Assembly (NCBI GenBank): GCA_012799415.1
Contig: JAAZLH010000045.1
Location: 1-45,583 of the forward strand
Reading direction: 5' to 3'
Length of the DNA: 45,583 nt
Origin: Candidatus Epulonipiscium sp.
GTDB taxonomy: Bacteria; Bacillota; Clostridia; Lachnospirales; JAAYNZ01
The notes under the pieces are model-generated. The model was given only the letters and a program-made list of their open reading frames with translations. It had not been told where the DNA came from and ran no database searches. The position numbers and the translations under genes were made by a program. Shown piece after piece: positions 7,263 through 15,884 of the stretch (position 1 is its first letter; each line of letters opens with the position of its first letter).

Positions 7263-8036
7263 ATGAAACAATTTATACAACCAATAGAAAAAAAGAAGGT
7301 AGATCAGTTAGAACTACAAGTTTTTGAAACCAGAGGGGATATGGGGGCTCAAGCAGCTCATGATGTAGCTGCTTATATGAAAGAATTAGATCAGAAGCAA
7401 GAGCGTATTCGTATGATTTTTGCATCTGCTCCTTCTCAAAATGAGTTTCTACAAGCCTTAATTGCGATACCCAATCTTCCTTGGAATAAGGTAGAAGCCT
7501 TTCATATGGATGAATATATTGGATTAGAAGAGGGGGCACCTCAATTATTTAGTAATTATATCCGTACTCATTTATTTGATCTTGTAAAACCAGCAAAAGT
7601 ATATTTTATTAATCCACAAGTAACGGATCCACAAGAAGAATGTCAGCGCTATAGTCAATTACTGCAGGAAGAAAAAATTGATATTGTTTGCCTAGGCATA
7701 GGAGAGAATGGGCATATCGCTTTTAATGACCCACCTGTAGCTGATTTTAATGACCTAGAAGTAGTAAAGGTAGTAGAATTAGAGCAAGCCTGTAGGCAAC
7801 AACAGGTTAATGACCAATGCTTTCCCAATATAGAGGCAGTTCCAACTCATGCTATTACTCTTACCATTCCTACCATTGTAGGTGCAAGCAGATTATTCTG
7901 TATTGTTCCAGGGCCAACAAAGAAAATTGCAGTGGAACAAACCCTAGAAGGCCCCATCCATACTCAATGTCCAGCCTCTATTTTAAGGCAACATCCAAAT
8001 TGTATTTTATATGTTGACAAAGATGCTAGAAGGTAG
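7263..8036 (+). CDS. nagB: Glucosamine-6-phosphate deaminase/isomerase (NagB-like)
   Basis: Cytoplasmic enzyme of 257 aa of the NagB/6-phosphogluconolactonase superfamily. It is expected to convert glucosamine-6-phosphate to fructose-6-phosphate and ammonia. Recognisable parts are the phosphate loop FASAPSQNEF, the substrate-side FHMDEYIGL, and LGIGENGHIAFNDPP with the catalytic His that opens the sugar ring. CPASILRQHPN near the C-terminus is also conserved. The phosphate loop differs from the usual TGSTP form of housekeeping NagB, so it belongs to a divergent branch and its exact substrate is less certain. Its TAG is followed without gap by the ribosome-binding site of nagA. Confidence 0.85.
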   Translation: MKQFIQPIEKKKVDQLELQVFETRGDMGAQAAHDVAAYMKELDQKQERIRMIFASAPSQNEFLQALIAIPNLPWNKVEAFHMDEYIGLEEGAPQLFSNYIRTHLFDLVKPAKVYFINPQVTDPQEECQRYSQLLQEEKIDIVCLGIGENGHIAFNDPPVADFNDLEVVKVVELEQACRQQQVNDQCFPNIEAVPTHAITLTIPTIVGASRLFCIVPGPTKKIAVEQTLEGPIHTQCPASILRQHPNCILYVDKDARR

Positions 8037-8045
8037 GTGGTAAAA

Positions 8046-9227
8046 ATGAAAACAGTTTTGGTTAATGGAAAAATCATTACACCTATGAGGATCCTAGATA
8101 ATGGGATTTTGGTTTTTGAAGATGATACTATTCTTTATGTAGGGGATAAGCATGGTTATGAAATTACAGAGCAGGATCGAGTAGTAGATGCAGAGGGGAA
8201 ATATATAAGTCCTGGATTTATTGATATTCATACTCATGGAGCAGGTGGCCATGATTTTATGGATGGTACAGTAGAGGCTTTCTTAGGAGCAGCCTATACT
8301 CATATGGAACATGGGAGTACAACTTTAATTCCTACTACTTTAACGAGTACCATGGAAGATTTATTTCAAACCTTAGATTTATTCAAAGAAGTAAAAAAAC
8401 AAAACAAAGGTCCACATTTACTGGGATTGCATTTAGAGGGACCTTACTTTTCCATGGAGCAAAGAGGAGCTCAAGACCCCAAATACATTAAAAATCCAGA
8501 AAAAGAAGAATATGAGAAGATCTTAGCCTATAGTTCGGATATTGTGAGATGGACCATTGCACCGGAGCTAGAAGGAGCATTACCTATGGGAAGGGCATTG
8601 GAGCAAAGAGGTATTGTCCCCTCTATTGGTCACAGCAATGCAGTCTATGAAGAGGTTTTAAAAGCATATGAACATGGATATTGTCTTATGACCCACTTTT
8701 ATTCAGGTATGTCTACAGTAACTCGAGTTAAAGGAGAGCGGTTTGCTGGGGTTATAGAAAGTGGTTACCTCATAGATGAAATGTTTGTTGAGGTTATTGC
8801 AGATGGGCTTCATTTACCTAAAAGTTTATTACAATTAATTTATAAAGTAAAAGGTGCAGATCGAATTTGTTTAGTAACAGATTCTATGAGGGCAGCAGGG
8901 TGTGAAGAAGGAGAATATATTCTAGGTAATAAGGAGACAGGGCAGCGGGTCATTGTAGAGGATGGAGTGGCAAGATTGTTGGATCGAAGTGCTTTTGCAG
9001 GGAGTGTAGCCACGGCAGATCGTTTGATTCGAACCATGGTTAATATGGCAGAGGTTTCCCTGCAAGAAGCCGTTAAGATGATGACTTTGACCCCTGCACG
9101 TGTGATGAACATTGATGCTACAACAGGAAGTCTTGTACCTGGAAAGAAAGCGGATATTATTGTTTTTGATAAAGATATCCACGTTTCTAAAGTTTGGGTC
9201 GGAGGTATTTTAACAAAAGATAAGTAA
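8046..9227 (+). CDS. nagA: N-acetylglucosamine-6-phosphate deacetylase (NagA-like)
   Basis: Amidohydrolase of about 393 aa that removes the acetyl group of GlcNAc-6-phosphate, giving the substrate of the preceding NagB. IDIHTHGAGGHDFMDG holds the first metal-site histidines, HLEGPYF the metal-binding Glu, GHSNA and MTHFYSGMS the later histidines, and VTDSMRAAG the catalytic Asp. The usual THLFNAM is replaced by THFYSGM, keeping the His but changing the substrate side, as in divergent NagA-like enzymes. A GTG at 8037 is in frame, but AGGTAGGTGG (8031-8040) fits ATG 8046. It ends convergently with lacI 5 nt away, with no obvious terminator between them. Confidence 0.88.
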   Translation: MKTVLVNGKIITPMRILDNGILVFEDDTILYVGDKHGYEITEQDRVVDAEGKYISPGFIDIHTHGAGGHDFMDGTVEAFLGAAYTHMEHGSTTLIPTTLTSTMEDLFQTLDLFKEVKKQNKGPHLLGLHLEGPYFSMEQRGAQDPKYIKNPEKEEYEKILAYSSDIVRWTIAPELEGALPMGRALEQRGIVPSIGHSNAVYEEVLKAYEHGYCLMTHFYSGMSTVTRVKGERFAGVIESGYLIDEMFVEVIADGLHLPKSLLQLIYKVKGADRICLVTDSMRAAGCEEGEYILGNKETGQRVIVEDGVARLLDRSAFAGSVATADRLIRTMVNMAEVSLQEAVKMMTLTPARVMNIDATTGSLVPGKKADIIVFDKDIHVSKVWVGGILTKDK

Positions 9228-9232
9228 GGGGT

Positions 9233-10282
9233 TCATTTTGGTGGATTACCAGTAGATGAACGTGTAATGAGGGTGGGTTCTAAAGAAACATCAACAGAAG
9301 GTAAAGTTGGCTCTTTAATTTTATCAAGTAATGTGCTACAGGCTAAAGCCCCCATTTGATAAGCGCTTTGATCTATAGTGGTTAAACTAGGATAGGAAAT
9401 TTCTGAAAGGGGGATATTATCAAACCCCATTAAGGATATTTCCTCGGGAACCTGAATTCCAGCCCACTGGAGATGATGAAGGACGCTAAGGGCTGTCATA
9501 TCATTAATACAAAAGACAGCTGTAGGGCGAGGAGAAGATTGTAAAAGCTTTTCTGCAAAATACTTCCCATTTTTATATTCATAGACTTCTGTGCTTGTTT
9601 CTACTTCGTGAACACCTTCTATAATAGAGGCTTTAGGTAGGGAAATTTGATCTTTGGCCAGAGCATCTCTAAACCCTCTTAAGACCTCTCGACGGCTATG
9701 ACGGGCGTCAATGGGTGCCGATACAAAGGCGATGTGGCGGTGTCCAAGTTCTACTAAATGTCGGCCAGCTAAATAGCCTCCTTGATAAAAATTAAAAGTA
9801 ATTCGATCTCCAGGTATAGAAATGGACTGATCCATGGAAACGATATGAAATCCAGGTTGTTGGTATTGTTCTATGAAATCATGATCTCCACGAATGGAAG
9901 CTAAAATGATACCAGCAACTTGTTTTTGGATGAGAGATTCAATAAAGTTTTTTTCCTTTTGGGCATCTCGATTCACACTACATAGAAATAAATCGTAGTG
10001 ATTGGCAGATGCAGTTTCTTCAATTCCTTTTACAAGCATTGTATAATAAGGATTTGTGATAGTAGGAATGATAACCCCAATATCTGTACTTTTGTTTGAT
10101 TTTAAGTTGCGCCCAAGTAGATTGGGCGTATACCCTAATTCTTTTGCTACCCGTAAAACTCGTTCTTGCAACTCCGCACTAACATAATAATCCTTATTAT
10201 TCAGTACCCTAGAGACGGTGGCAGCAGAGGTATTGGCCAAGGTGGCAATATCATAAATAGTGGCACGTTTTGTATGCATCAT
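9233..10282 (-). CDS. LacI-family transcriptional regulator of the amino-sugar operon
   Basis: Regulator of 349 aa. The N-terminal HTH (TIYDIATLANTSAATVSRVL) and hinge helix (PNLLGRNLKSNKS) are followed by a periplasmic-binding-protein-like sensor (DIGVIIPTITNPYYTMLVKG, then FCINDMTALSVLHHL and GFDNIPLSEISYPSLTT). It faces the end of nagA and probably controls it through the paired operators at 5832-5905. ATG 10282 is immediately followed by a second ATG (10279), which is better spaced from the ribosome-binding site GAGGTG. The effector is unknown, presumably an amino sugar or its phosphate. Confidence 0.92.
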   Translation of the reverse strand: MMHTKRATIYDIATLANTSAATVSRVLNNKDYYVSAELQERVLRVAKELGYTPNLLGRNLKSNKSTDIGVIIPTITNPYYTMLVKGIEETASANHYDLFLCSVNRDAQKEKNFIESLIQKQVAGIILASIRGDHDFIEQYQQPGFHIVSMDQSISIPGDRITFNFYQGGYLAGRHLVELGHRHIAFVSAPIDARHSRREVLRGFRDALAKDQISLPKASIIEGVHEVETSTEVYEYKNGKYFAEKLLQSSPRPTAVFCINDMTALSVLHHLQWAGIQVPEEISLMGFDNIPLSEISYPSLTTIDQSAYQMGALACSTLLDKIKEPTLPSVDVSLEPTLITRSSTGNPPK

Positions 10283-10305
10283 AACACCTCTTATTTCTCT
10301 TATTG

Positions 10306-10315
10306 ATAGTACTAT
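10306..10315. promoter_or_regulatory. Short palindrome between lacI and the divergent transporter gene
   Basis: ATAGTACTAT is a perfect 10-bp palindrome in the 77-bp gap between the two divergent start codons. Its position suits an operator, but the site is short and unlike the paired operators at 5832-5905. Confidence 0.3.
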
Positions 10316-10359
10316 AGTAACATAAAAAGAGAAAATAAAGAAGGAGGAGGGGAGGCAAT

Positions 10360-11286
10360 ATGCAAATTCAATTTGGTGAAGTCATTAGTCAGCTGATTAT
10401 TATGGTCATCATTATTATGATAGGATATGGAGCTAAAAAATGGAGATTAATAGGGGAAGTTGGTGAAAAGGATATATCTAGGCTTGTGGTCAATATTACA
10501 AGTCCTGCCCTTATTATTTCTAGCTTATCAATTTCTTTAGATGAAAATGTATCAAAAAATATTATTATGATTGCGGCTATTACAAGTGGAATATTAGTAA
10601 GCTCCTATTTAATAAGTTTGTTGATATTAGGTTTTAAATCTTATGAAGAAGAGGAAAAAGTTATCTATCATTTTAGTATGGTTTTTGGAAATGTTGCATT
10701 TTTAGGATTTCCTATGTGTTATGCACTCTTTGGTAAAGAAGGGCTTCTCTATGCCTCTGTTTACTCTGCAGTACAAGATTTATTTTTTTGGTCTTTAGGT
10801 GTTCAGATTTTAGCAAAGAAGGGAGAAAAATTGAATTTAAAAAACCTATTAAACCCTTGCATGATTGCATTGGTAATAGGAATTTTTATATTAATTTTTA
10901 AAATCCCTATACCTAGTACAATAGAGAAAGCTCTCACTTCTATTGGGGGGGCAACAATTCCTTTGGCTTTGATGTTAGTAGGATCTAGCTTTTTTAATTA
11001 TAAAATAAGCAAAGGAACGTTAAAGCAAATGATAGTACCATCTTTTATCAAACTTTTGTTAGTACCATTGATTGGTGGACTCATTCTTTTACCGATTCCA
11101 ATACCAGAGTTGTTAAAATATATTATAATTATTGAATTATCAATGCCCTGTGCAGCATCCAGTGTTGTATTAGCAAAAAACTATGGGCGAGATCATGTGC
11201 TTGCATCCACTGTGGTTATGCATATGACAGGATTTAGTTTACTTACGATACCTATAGTTATTTTAATAATAAACAGCCTTTGGTAA
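10360..11286 (+). CDS. AEC-family transporter (auxin efflux carrier-like permease)
   Basis: Integral membrane protein of 308 aa with about ten hydrophobic segments arranged as two repeats. The N-terminus resembles other bacterial AEC/malate permease-like proteins (IIMIGYGAKKW.LI, then RLVVNITSPALIISSL). Each half has the family's broken-helix Asn/Pro regions (NITSPAL; LSMPCAASSVVLAKNYG). Family members move small carboxylates such as malate. In this sugar locus it may export or import an acidic sugar or fermentation acid, but the substrate cannot be deduced. It heads a run of genes on the plus strand with a GGAGGAGGGGAGG ribosome-binding region. Confidence 0.85.
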   Translation: MQIQFGEVISQLIIMVIIIMIGYGAKKWRLIGEVGEKDISRLVVNITSPALIISSLSISLDENVSKNIIMIAAITSGILVSSYLISLLILGFKSYEEEEKVIYHFSMVFGNVAFLGFPMCYALFGKEGLLYASVYSAVQDLFFWSLGVQILAKKGEKLNLKNLLNPCMIALVIGIFILIFKIPIPSTIEKALTSIGGATIPLALMLVGSSFFNYKISKGTLKQMIVPSFIKLLLVPLIGGLILLPIPIPELLKYIIIIELSMPCAASSVVLAKNYGRDHVLASTVVMHMTGFSLLTIPIVILIINSLW

Positions 11287-11308
11287 TGAAGAAAGGAGAT
11301 GGGGGTTG

Positions 11309-12094
11309 ATGAAGTATAGTATATGCTCGACATGGGGAAGAAAAAATAATAGGCCCTTAGAAGATGTAGTACAAATAGCTTGTGAGTTGAAGTTAGATGG
11401 AATTGAAATCTGGGATGAACATATCCATGATTATCTTCGAAGGCATAATTGTACAATAACAGAACTGAAAAGATATCTAGATGGGAATCATTTACAGTGT
11501 TCTGGGATTGCTCCTTACTTTGATTTTTTAGGAAATGGAGGAATAGAAAAAAACATTGAAATAGCAGAAAGAGCCATCGAATATGCAAAGCAGATGAATT
11601 GCAATATGATTCGTACTTTTGTGGCATGGAAACCATCGAAAGATCTTACGAAGAAAGAGTGGAAGCTTTGTGTAGATGGATTACGAGAGATCACCAATAG
11701 GATTAAAGATGAAAAAATCTATTTTGCACTAGAAACCCATAATAATCAACCTATTGATACAGCTGATAACATTTTATATTTGCTAAAGGAAGTGAATAGT
11801 AATCAATTAAAAGTATTATTTGATGGGTTTAATTATATTGTAGATCAATTGGATCTAATGGACGCTTATAAAAAACTCGAAGAATATATTATTCATTATC
11901 ATATGAAGAATTATCGTTGGACAGAGGAAGAAAAAATAGCACTGCCTTTAGGGGAGGGGGATGCTGATTTTACTTCTATTATACAAAACCTTAAGAAAAA
12001 ATCTTATCAAGGATTTATTTCCTTTGAGTATTTTGATCTTACCCCGCAAAAGTTGATTCAAAAATCTATAGAGTGGATTGAGAGAATGGAATAA
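11309..12094 (+). CDS. TIM-barrel sugar isomerase/epimerase (AP_endonuc_2/IolE-like), module 1
   Basis: Cytoplasmic TIM-barrel protein of 261 aa of the xylose-isomerase-like superfamily. Expected metal ligands are visible at strand ends: ALETHNN, LFDGFN, HYHMKN and GFISFEYF, giving the Glu, Asp, His and Glu set of this family. Members isomerise or epimerise sugars and inositol derivatives, dehydrate keto-inositol, or act in glycoside elimination. It is followed at 12155 by a Gfo/Idh/MocA dehydrogenase, a common pairing. ATG 11309 is preferred over TTG 11306 from the spacing to AAAGGAG. The reaction is not known. Confidence 0.82.
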   Translation: MKYSICSTWGRKNNRPLEDVVQIACELKLDGIEIWDEHIHDYLRRHNCTITELKRYLDGNHLQCSGIAPYFDFLGNGGIEKNIEIAERAIEYAKQMNCNMIRTFVAWKPSKDLTKKEWKLCVDGLREITNRIKDEKIYFALETHNNQPIDTADNILYLLKEVNSNQLKVLFDGFNYIVDQLDLMDAYKKLEEYIIHYHMKNYRWTEEEKIALPLGEGDADFTSIIQNLKKKSYQGFISFEYFDLTPQKLIQKSIEWIERME

Positions 12095-12154
12095 ACAATA
12101 TTAAGTATTATAAAAAAACCTAATATAAAAAATATTTTCAAGGAGGAGTTTGTA

Positions 12155-13144
12155 ATGAAATTTGCAGTTATTGGAGCAGCCCACGCACATATTTATGAAT
12201 TTATTGATGACATGCTGGCTATGGATGGAGAGTTTATAGGGATTTATGAAGATCACTCAGAATATGTAAAGGAGGTAGCAGAAAAATATAATGTTCCTAT
12301 TTTTCTTGATATGAAAGAACTTTTTGGCCAAGGAGTTGAGGTTGTAGGAACATCTGCTATCAATCATGAAAAAATTGATGTAATTGAACAATGTAGCAAC
12401 TACAACGTTCATGTTATTGCAGATAAGCCCATTGCTGTTAACGAAAAAGATTATAAAAGGCTAGAAAAGATTATTGCAAAAGGGAATATTGAAGTTGGCT
12501 TAATGCTTACTGTTCGTTTCATGTCTCCGATTTATACAATAAAACAAGTTATTGAACGAGGAGAGATAGGTCAGCTTCTTGGTGTTGAAATCTTTAGCCC
12601 TCATCGGTTAAGAGCAGAAGGAAGGCCTGATTGGCATTTTGAAAAAGAAAAAAATGGTGGTATTGTTATCGATTTGATGATTCATAGTATTGATTTATAT
12701 CATTGGTTAACAAAAAGTGAGATTTCAGATTTTATGGGATCAGTTACTAAGTCAATCTTACAAGAAAAAGAAGATTTTTATGATTGTGCTCAGTTTTTTG
12801 TTCAAAGTCAAAATGGAGCCAATGGTTATCTAAGGGTAGATTGGCATATGACGGATACCCATTGGAACTGGGGAGATTTAAGAGTTTTCTGCACAGGATC
12901 AAAAGGAATGATAGAAGTACGAGCTATAGGAGATCCCCTAACAAAAGAATTAGTTGCTATTTTGTTTAAAGAAGGAGAAGAAACACGAAAGTTAGAACTA
13001 GAAGAAGCCAATCAGTCTGTTACTTGCGATTTTATAAAACGAATCCGAAAAGAAGAACATTCTATTACTCATCAAGATATATTAGATGCAACTCGGCTAG
13101 CTATTGAATTTGATAAGAAAGCCAAAAAGGTTAATTTAATTTAG
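12155..13144 (+). CDS. Gfo/Idh/MocA-family sugar dehydrogenase, module 1
   Basis: NAD(P)-dependent oxidoreductase of 329 aa with an N-terminal Rossmann fold and C-terminal alpha/beta domain. The nucleotide-binding start is FAVIGAAHAHI, with His and Ala in place of the usual second and third Gly. The catalytic Lys is in ADKPIAV (residues 90-92), DKP rather than the usual EKP. The active-site His is in DLMIHSIDLYHW at about 177. These departures suggest a substrate or cofactor preference unlike its two relatives at 19453 and 22591. It forms a two-gene module with the TIM-barrel protein 60 nt upstream. The ribosome-binding site is AAGGAGGAG. Confidence 0.88.
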   Translation: MKFAVIGAAHAHIYEFIDDMLAMDGEFIGIYEDHSEYVKEVAEKYNVPIFLDMKELFGQGVEVVGTSAINHEKIDVIEQCSNYNVHVIADKPIAVNEKDYKRLEKIIAKGNIEVGLMLTVRFMSPIYTIKQVIERGEIGQLLGVEIFSPHRLRAEGRPDWHFEKEKNGGIVIDLMIHSIDLYHWLTKSEISDFMGSVTKSILQEKEDFYDCAQFFVQSQNGANGYLRVDWHMTDTHWNWGDLRVFCTGSKGMIEVRAIGDPLTKELVAILFKEGEETRKLELEEANQSVTCDFIKRIRKEEHSITHQDILDATRLAIEFDKKAKKVNLI

Positions 13145-13222
13145 ATAGTGAGTATTTAAGAGTTTTTAATGAAAATAATGCCCCGGTCTAATATCTAGAG
13201 AATTTCCATAATAGAATCATAA

Positions 13223-13296
13223 GAAAGTCAATCTTTTGGGAAAGGTTCAGTCTTATCTATATAAAATCCAATTGACATTGACTTTCCTATGTTTTT
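13223..13296 (+). other. Inverted repeat before the AraC-type regulator (terminator or operator)
   Basis: GAAAGTCAAT (13223-13232) is repeated in inverted orientation as ATTGACTTTC (13277-13286), followed by TATGTTTTTTATG. It may terminate the preceding dehydrogenase transcript through a long-loop hairpin with the T-run. The right arm also overlaps two candidate -35 boxes (TTGACA 13272-13277; TTGACT 13278-13283, the latter 17 bp from TATTGT at 13301), so it could be a regulatory site. The rest of the 217-bp gap shows nothing else clear. Confidence 0.4.
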
Positions 13297-13361
13297 TATG
13301 TATTGTTAATCAATATCTAGATTGTGTATAAGGTAGGAAGAAGGAAGGAATGTGAGCACAA

Positions 13362-15626
13362 ATGAGCAAAAGGCATCATTCTATATTGGCACGTATTAAA
13401 AACATCTTTTTGTTAAAGTCACTATTATCAAAATTGATGGCAAGTTTCTTACTCATTATTATCATTTTATCTTCCTTTTATTTAATTACACAAAGAGTTT
13501 TCATAAAAAAAATGGAACAGGAGCTAGTAAACGGTACCAATGAAAGATTTCTAAATGTGGCAAATAAATTTGACTTAAGTTTAGAGCAAATTAATAAAAA
13601 AAACCTTCTTAATATTTATATAGAGTTATCAAAAAAGTTAGATTCCAATTATTTATCAGCTGTTGATTATTTGGAAATACAAAAATATCTTACAAACAAT
13701 CGAGCAAATAGCCAACATATTCATGATTTCTTGATTTTTAAAGATACAGAAGACTATATTATTACAACAAATGGAACTTATAGGAAAGATCGTTTCTTTG
13801 ATTATTTTTTTAAAAGTACACAATATAATCAACAATTTTGGGAAGAAGAACTAGAAAAAAACTTTACTTATAAGGTTTATCCTACACAACAAATTATAAC
13901 CAAGAATATAGATAATAGTAATCAGCATAAAAATTTATTACCGATGGTATTGAAACCAAAAAGAAAATCAAAGATGATTATTATCGCATTGGTGGATATT
14001 GATTCGCTTACTTATTCAATAGAAGAGAATTTTTTAGAGAATTTTGCTATATTTGATGATGAAGAAAATATATTGTATGCTTCAACGATAGAAGAAATTG
14101 ATATAAGTACAAGAAATACTATGATGGCAAGTCCACAAAGATACGGAGATAGAGGATATCTATTTTTGAAAGAATCAAGTAAAAATTCCTTGATTTATGC
14201 TCAAGTTCTCCCAAATGGATATTTTAAAGAAGCCTTACATGCAATGAATCGTACCTTTCAAGCTATTTTGCTTATTTCTATCGTTATTAGTGGAATTATT
14301 TCTATTGTGATTGTAATACAATTTAATAATCCAGTTAAACAATTAGCAGAGGAAATAAAAAAATCAAATCATAATAAGGGACTGGATGTAGAAGATAATG
14401 ACTTGCATTTTATGTATCAAAATATCTTTAAGATTATTAAAGAAAACTCGAATTATGTAAAAGATATCTATGAAAAAGAATCCTTGTTAGAGAACTTTTT
14501 TTATGAAGCCAAAATTAAAAATATTTATTTACAGATGAATCATGTGAAAAATAGTTTTTTAGATAATAGTAAGTATGCTATGATATATTTTAAGGTTCAT
14601 TATAAAAAAACATTTTATGAGTATATATCGGAAGAAGAAAGTAAAGGAACCTTCTTTTTGAGGCATTTGATAGAGGTCTATATAGGCGATTATTTTAAAG
14701 ATTCTTATACTTTTCAAATAGAAGACAATCAGATTATTTCTTTAGTAAGTGTTGGGAATGAAATACAAAGTATTTTCTCCCAAATACAAGAAATCAAGGA
14801 TAAGCTAAAGCTAGAAGAAGAACATCTGTTTTTCACCATTGCTATTTCTAATATTTATGATGAGCCGACTTATTTAAATGAGGTATATAAAAAAATCTTT
14901 GAAGTTGCTAAAAATAGAAAAGCCATTGCAGAAAGCCAAGTTTTATCAGAGGAAGTATTAAATAGTGCCTTAAATATGTTTTATTTACCCAAACAATATC
15001 AAGAAGAATTGGCTAACTCAATTACCAGTGGTCAACAAGAACAGTGTATTCGCAGGATTGATAACATCTTAGAGTATAATTATAAAAAAGAAGTGAATAG
15101 CTTTTATCTTTATCTATTATGTGGGGAAATATTAAGTATTTGTAGTAAGGCTCTATTTGAGGTATATAATGAAGTACCAGAGGAAATCAATATTAATAAT
15201 AAGTATTCTCAATTAAAGAAATGTGTAACTCTAGAGGATTATAAGAAGATATGTACGGATTTTACTATAGAGTTCATAGAATATGTAAACCTGCATATTC
15301 CTAAGGAAGATTACATCATTGACTTTGTAAAGGGATATATAGAGGATCATTATGATACAGACATTTATCTTGACTTATTATCAGACAAATTAAATATTAC
15401 AGGTACTTATTTATCTTCTTATTTTAAAAGTAAAACGGGAATCAACTTTAATGATTATTTGAATGATTATAGAATTAAACAAGCGGCAGAGGTTTTGAGA
15501 GATACTTCTTTAAAGATAAAAGAAGTTGGGGAAAAGGTAGGAATTCCAAATCAAAATACATTTATACGATTGTTTAAAAAATATAAAGGAGAAACACCTA
15601 GTGAGTATAGGAAAAATATAATATAG
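13362..15626 (+). CDS. Membrane-bound AraC-family sensor-regulator (YesN/YtdP-like)
   Basis: Large one-component regulator of 754 aa. It has a basic N-terminus, a transmembrane helix at about residues 20-44, a probable extracellular sensor domain at about 45-290, and a second transmembrane helix at about 297-320. The latter runs into a HAMP-like stretch (NPVKQLAEEI). A long cytoplasmic linker follows, then a C-terminal double HTH of AraC type from about 650 (YLDLLSDKLNITGTYLSSYF; VGIPNQNTFIRLFKKYKGET). Such proteins sit next to LplABC-type sugar importers in Firmicutes and activate them when the extracellular domain senses substrate. It is immediately followed by such an importer, whose upstream region has a 14-bp direct repeat. 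Confidence 0.9.
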   Translation: MSKRHHSILARIKNIFLLKSLLSKLMASFLLIIIILSSFYLITQRVFIKKMEQELVNGTNERFLNVANKFDLSLEQINKKNLLNIYIELSKKLDSNYLSAVDYLEIQKYLTNNRANSQHIHDFLIFKDTEDYIITTNGTYRKDRFFDYFFKSTQYNQQFWEEELEKNFTYKVYPTQQIITKNIDNSNQHKNLLPMVLKPKRKSKMIIIALVDIDSLTYSIEENFLENFAIFDDEENILYASTIEEIDISTRNTMMASPQRYGDRGYLFLKESSKNSLIYAQVLPNGYFKEALHAMNRTFQAILLISIVISGIISIVIVIQFNNPVKQLAEEIKKSNHNKGLDVEDNDLHFMYQNIFKIIKENSNYVKDIYEKESLLENFFYEAKIKNIYLQMNHVKNSFLDNSKYAMIYFKVHYKKTFYEYISEEESKGTFFLRHLIEVYIGDYFKDSYTFQIEDNQIISLVSVGNEIQSIFSQIQEIKDKLKLEEEHLFFTIAISNIYDEPTYLNEVYKKIFEVAKNRKAIAESQVLSEEVLNSALNMFYLPKQYQEELANSITSGQQEQCIRRIDNILEYNYKKEVNSFYLYLLCGEILSICSKALFEVYNEVPEEININNKYSQLKKCVTLEDYKKICTDFTIEFIEYVNLHIPKEDYIIDFVKGYIEDHYDTDIYLDLLSDKLNITGTYLSSYFKSKTGINFNDYLNDYRIKQAAEVLRDTSLKIKEVGEKVGIPNQNTFIRLFKKYKGETPSEYRKNII

Positions 15627-15635
15627 GCTCAATCA

Positions 15636-15697
15636 GCTGCGAACCTTTAGTCCTTATAGTATACAAAATAAGGATGATAGAAGGTTGGCAGTTTTTT
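15636..15697 (+). terminator. Terminator after the AraC-type regulator
   Basis: A long interrupted stem pairs CTGC-AACCTT-TCCTTAT with ATAAGGA-AAGGTT-GCAG around a central loop, and TTTTTT follows at 15692-15697. Confidence 0.7.
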
Positions 15698-15701
15698 ATT
15701 G

Positions 15702-15734
15702 CATACTCAAATCTTTCAATCATACTCAAATCTT
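15702..15734 (+). repeat. Direct repeat upstream of the sugar importer, candidate AraC-type operator
   Basis: CATACTCAAATCTT occurs at 15702-15715 and again, identical, at 15721-15734; start-to-start spacing is 19 bp. Tandem same-orientation half-sites about two helical turns apart are what dimers of AraC-family activators bind. The repeats lie about 43 bp upstream of the -35 box of the importer promoter and directly after the regulator gene, so that regulator is the likely ligand (inference). Confidence 0.65.
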
Positions 15735-15776
15735 CTAAACTATGAAAGATCTATAGAGTTTTAAAAGATATGAAGA

Positions 15777-15805
15777 TTGAATCCTTTATGCTCATTATGT
15801 AGAAT
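15777..15805 (+). promoter_or_regulatory. Candidate promoter of the LplABC-type importer
   Basis: TTGAAT (15777-15782) and TAGAAT (15800-15805) are 17 bp apart. The -10 box is imperfect, as expected for an activator-dependent promoter. Coding starts 80 nt further on. Confidence 0.5.
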
Positions 15806-15884
15806 AAAAGCGTAATGTAAGAATCCTGCAGGGAACTTATACAGTATCTAGTATCCAAATTTAATAATAATGGGGGAATAGTAC

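Noticed and set aside
11193..11636. Open frame of 147 codons on the minus strand
   Set aside because: It lies across the ends of the AEC transporter and TIM-barrel genes, both well supported; the product is Phe/Ser/His-rich and without motifs.
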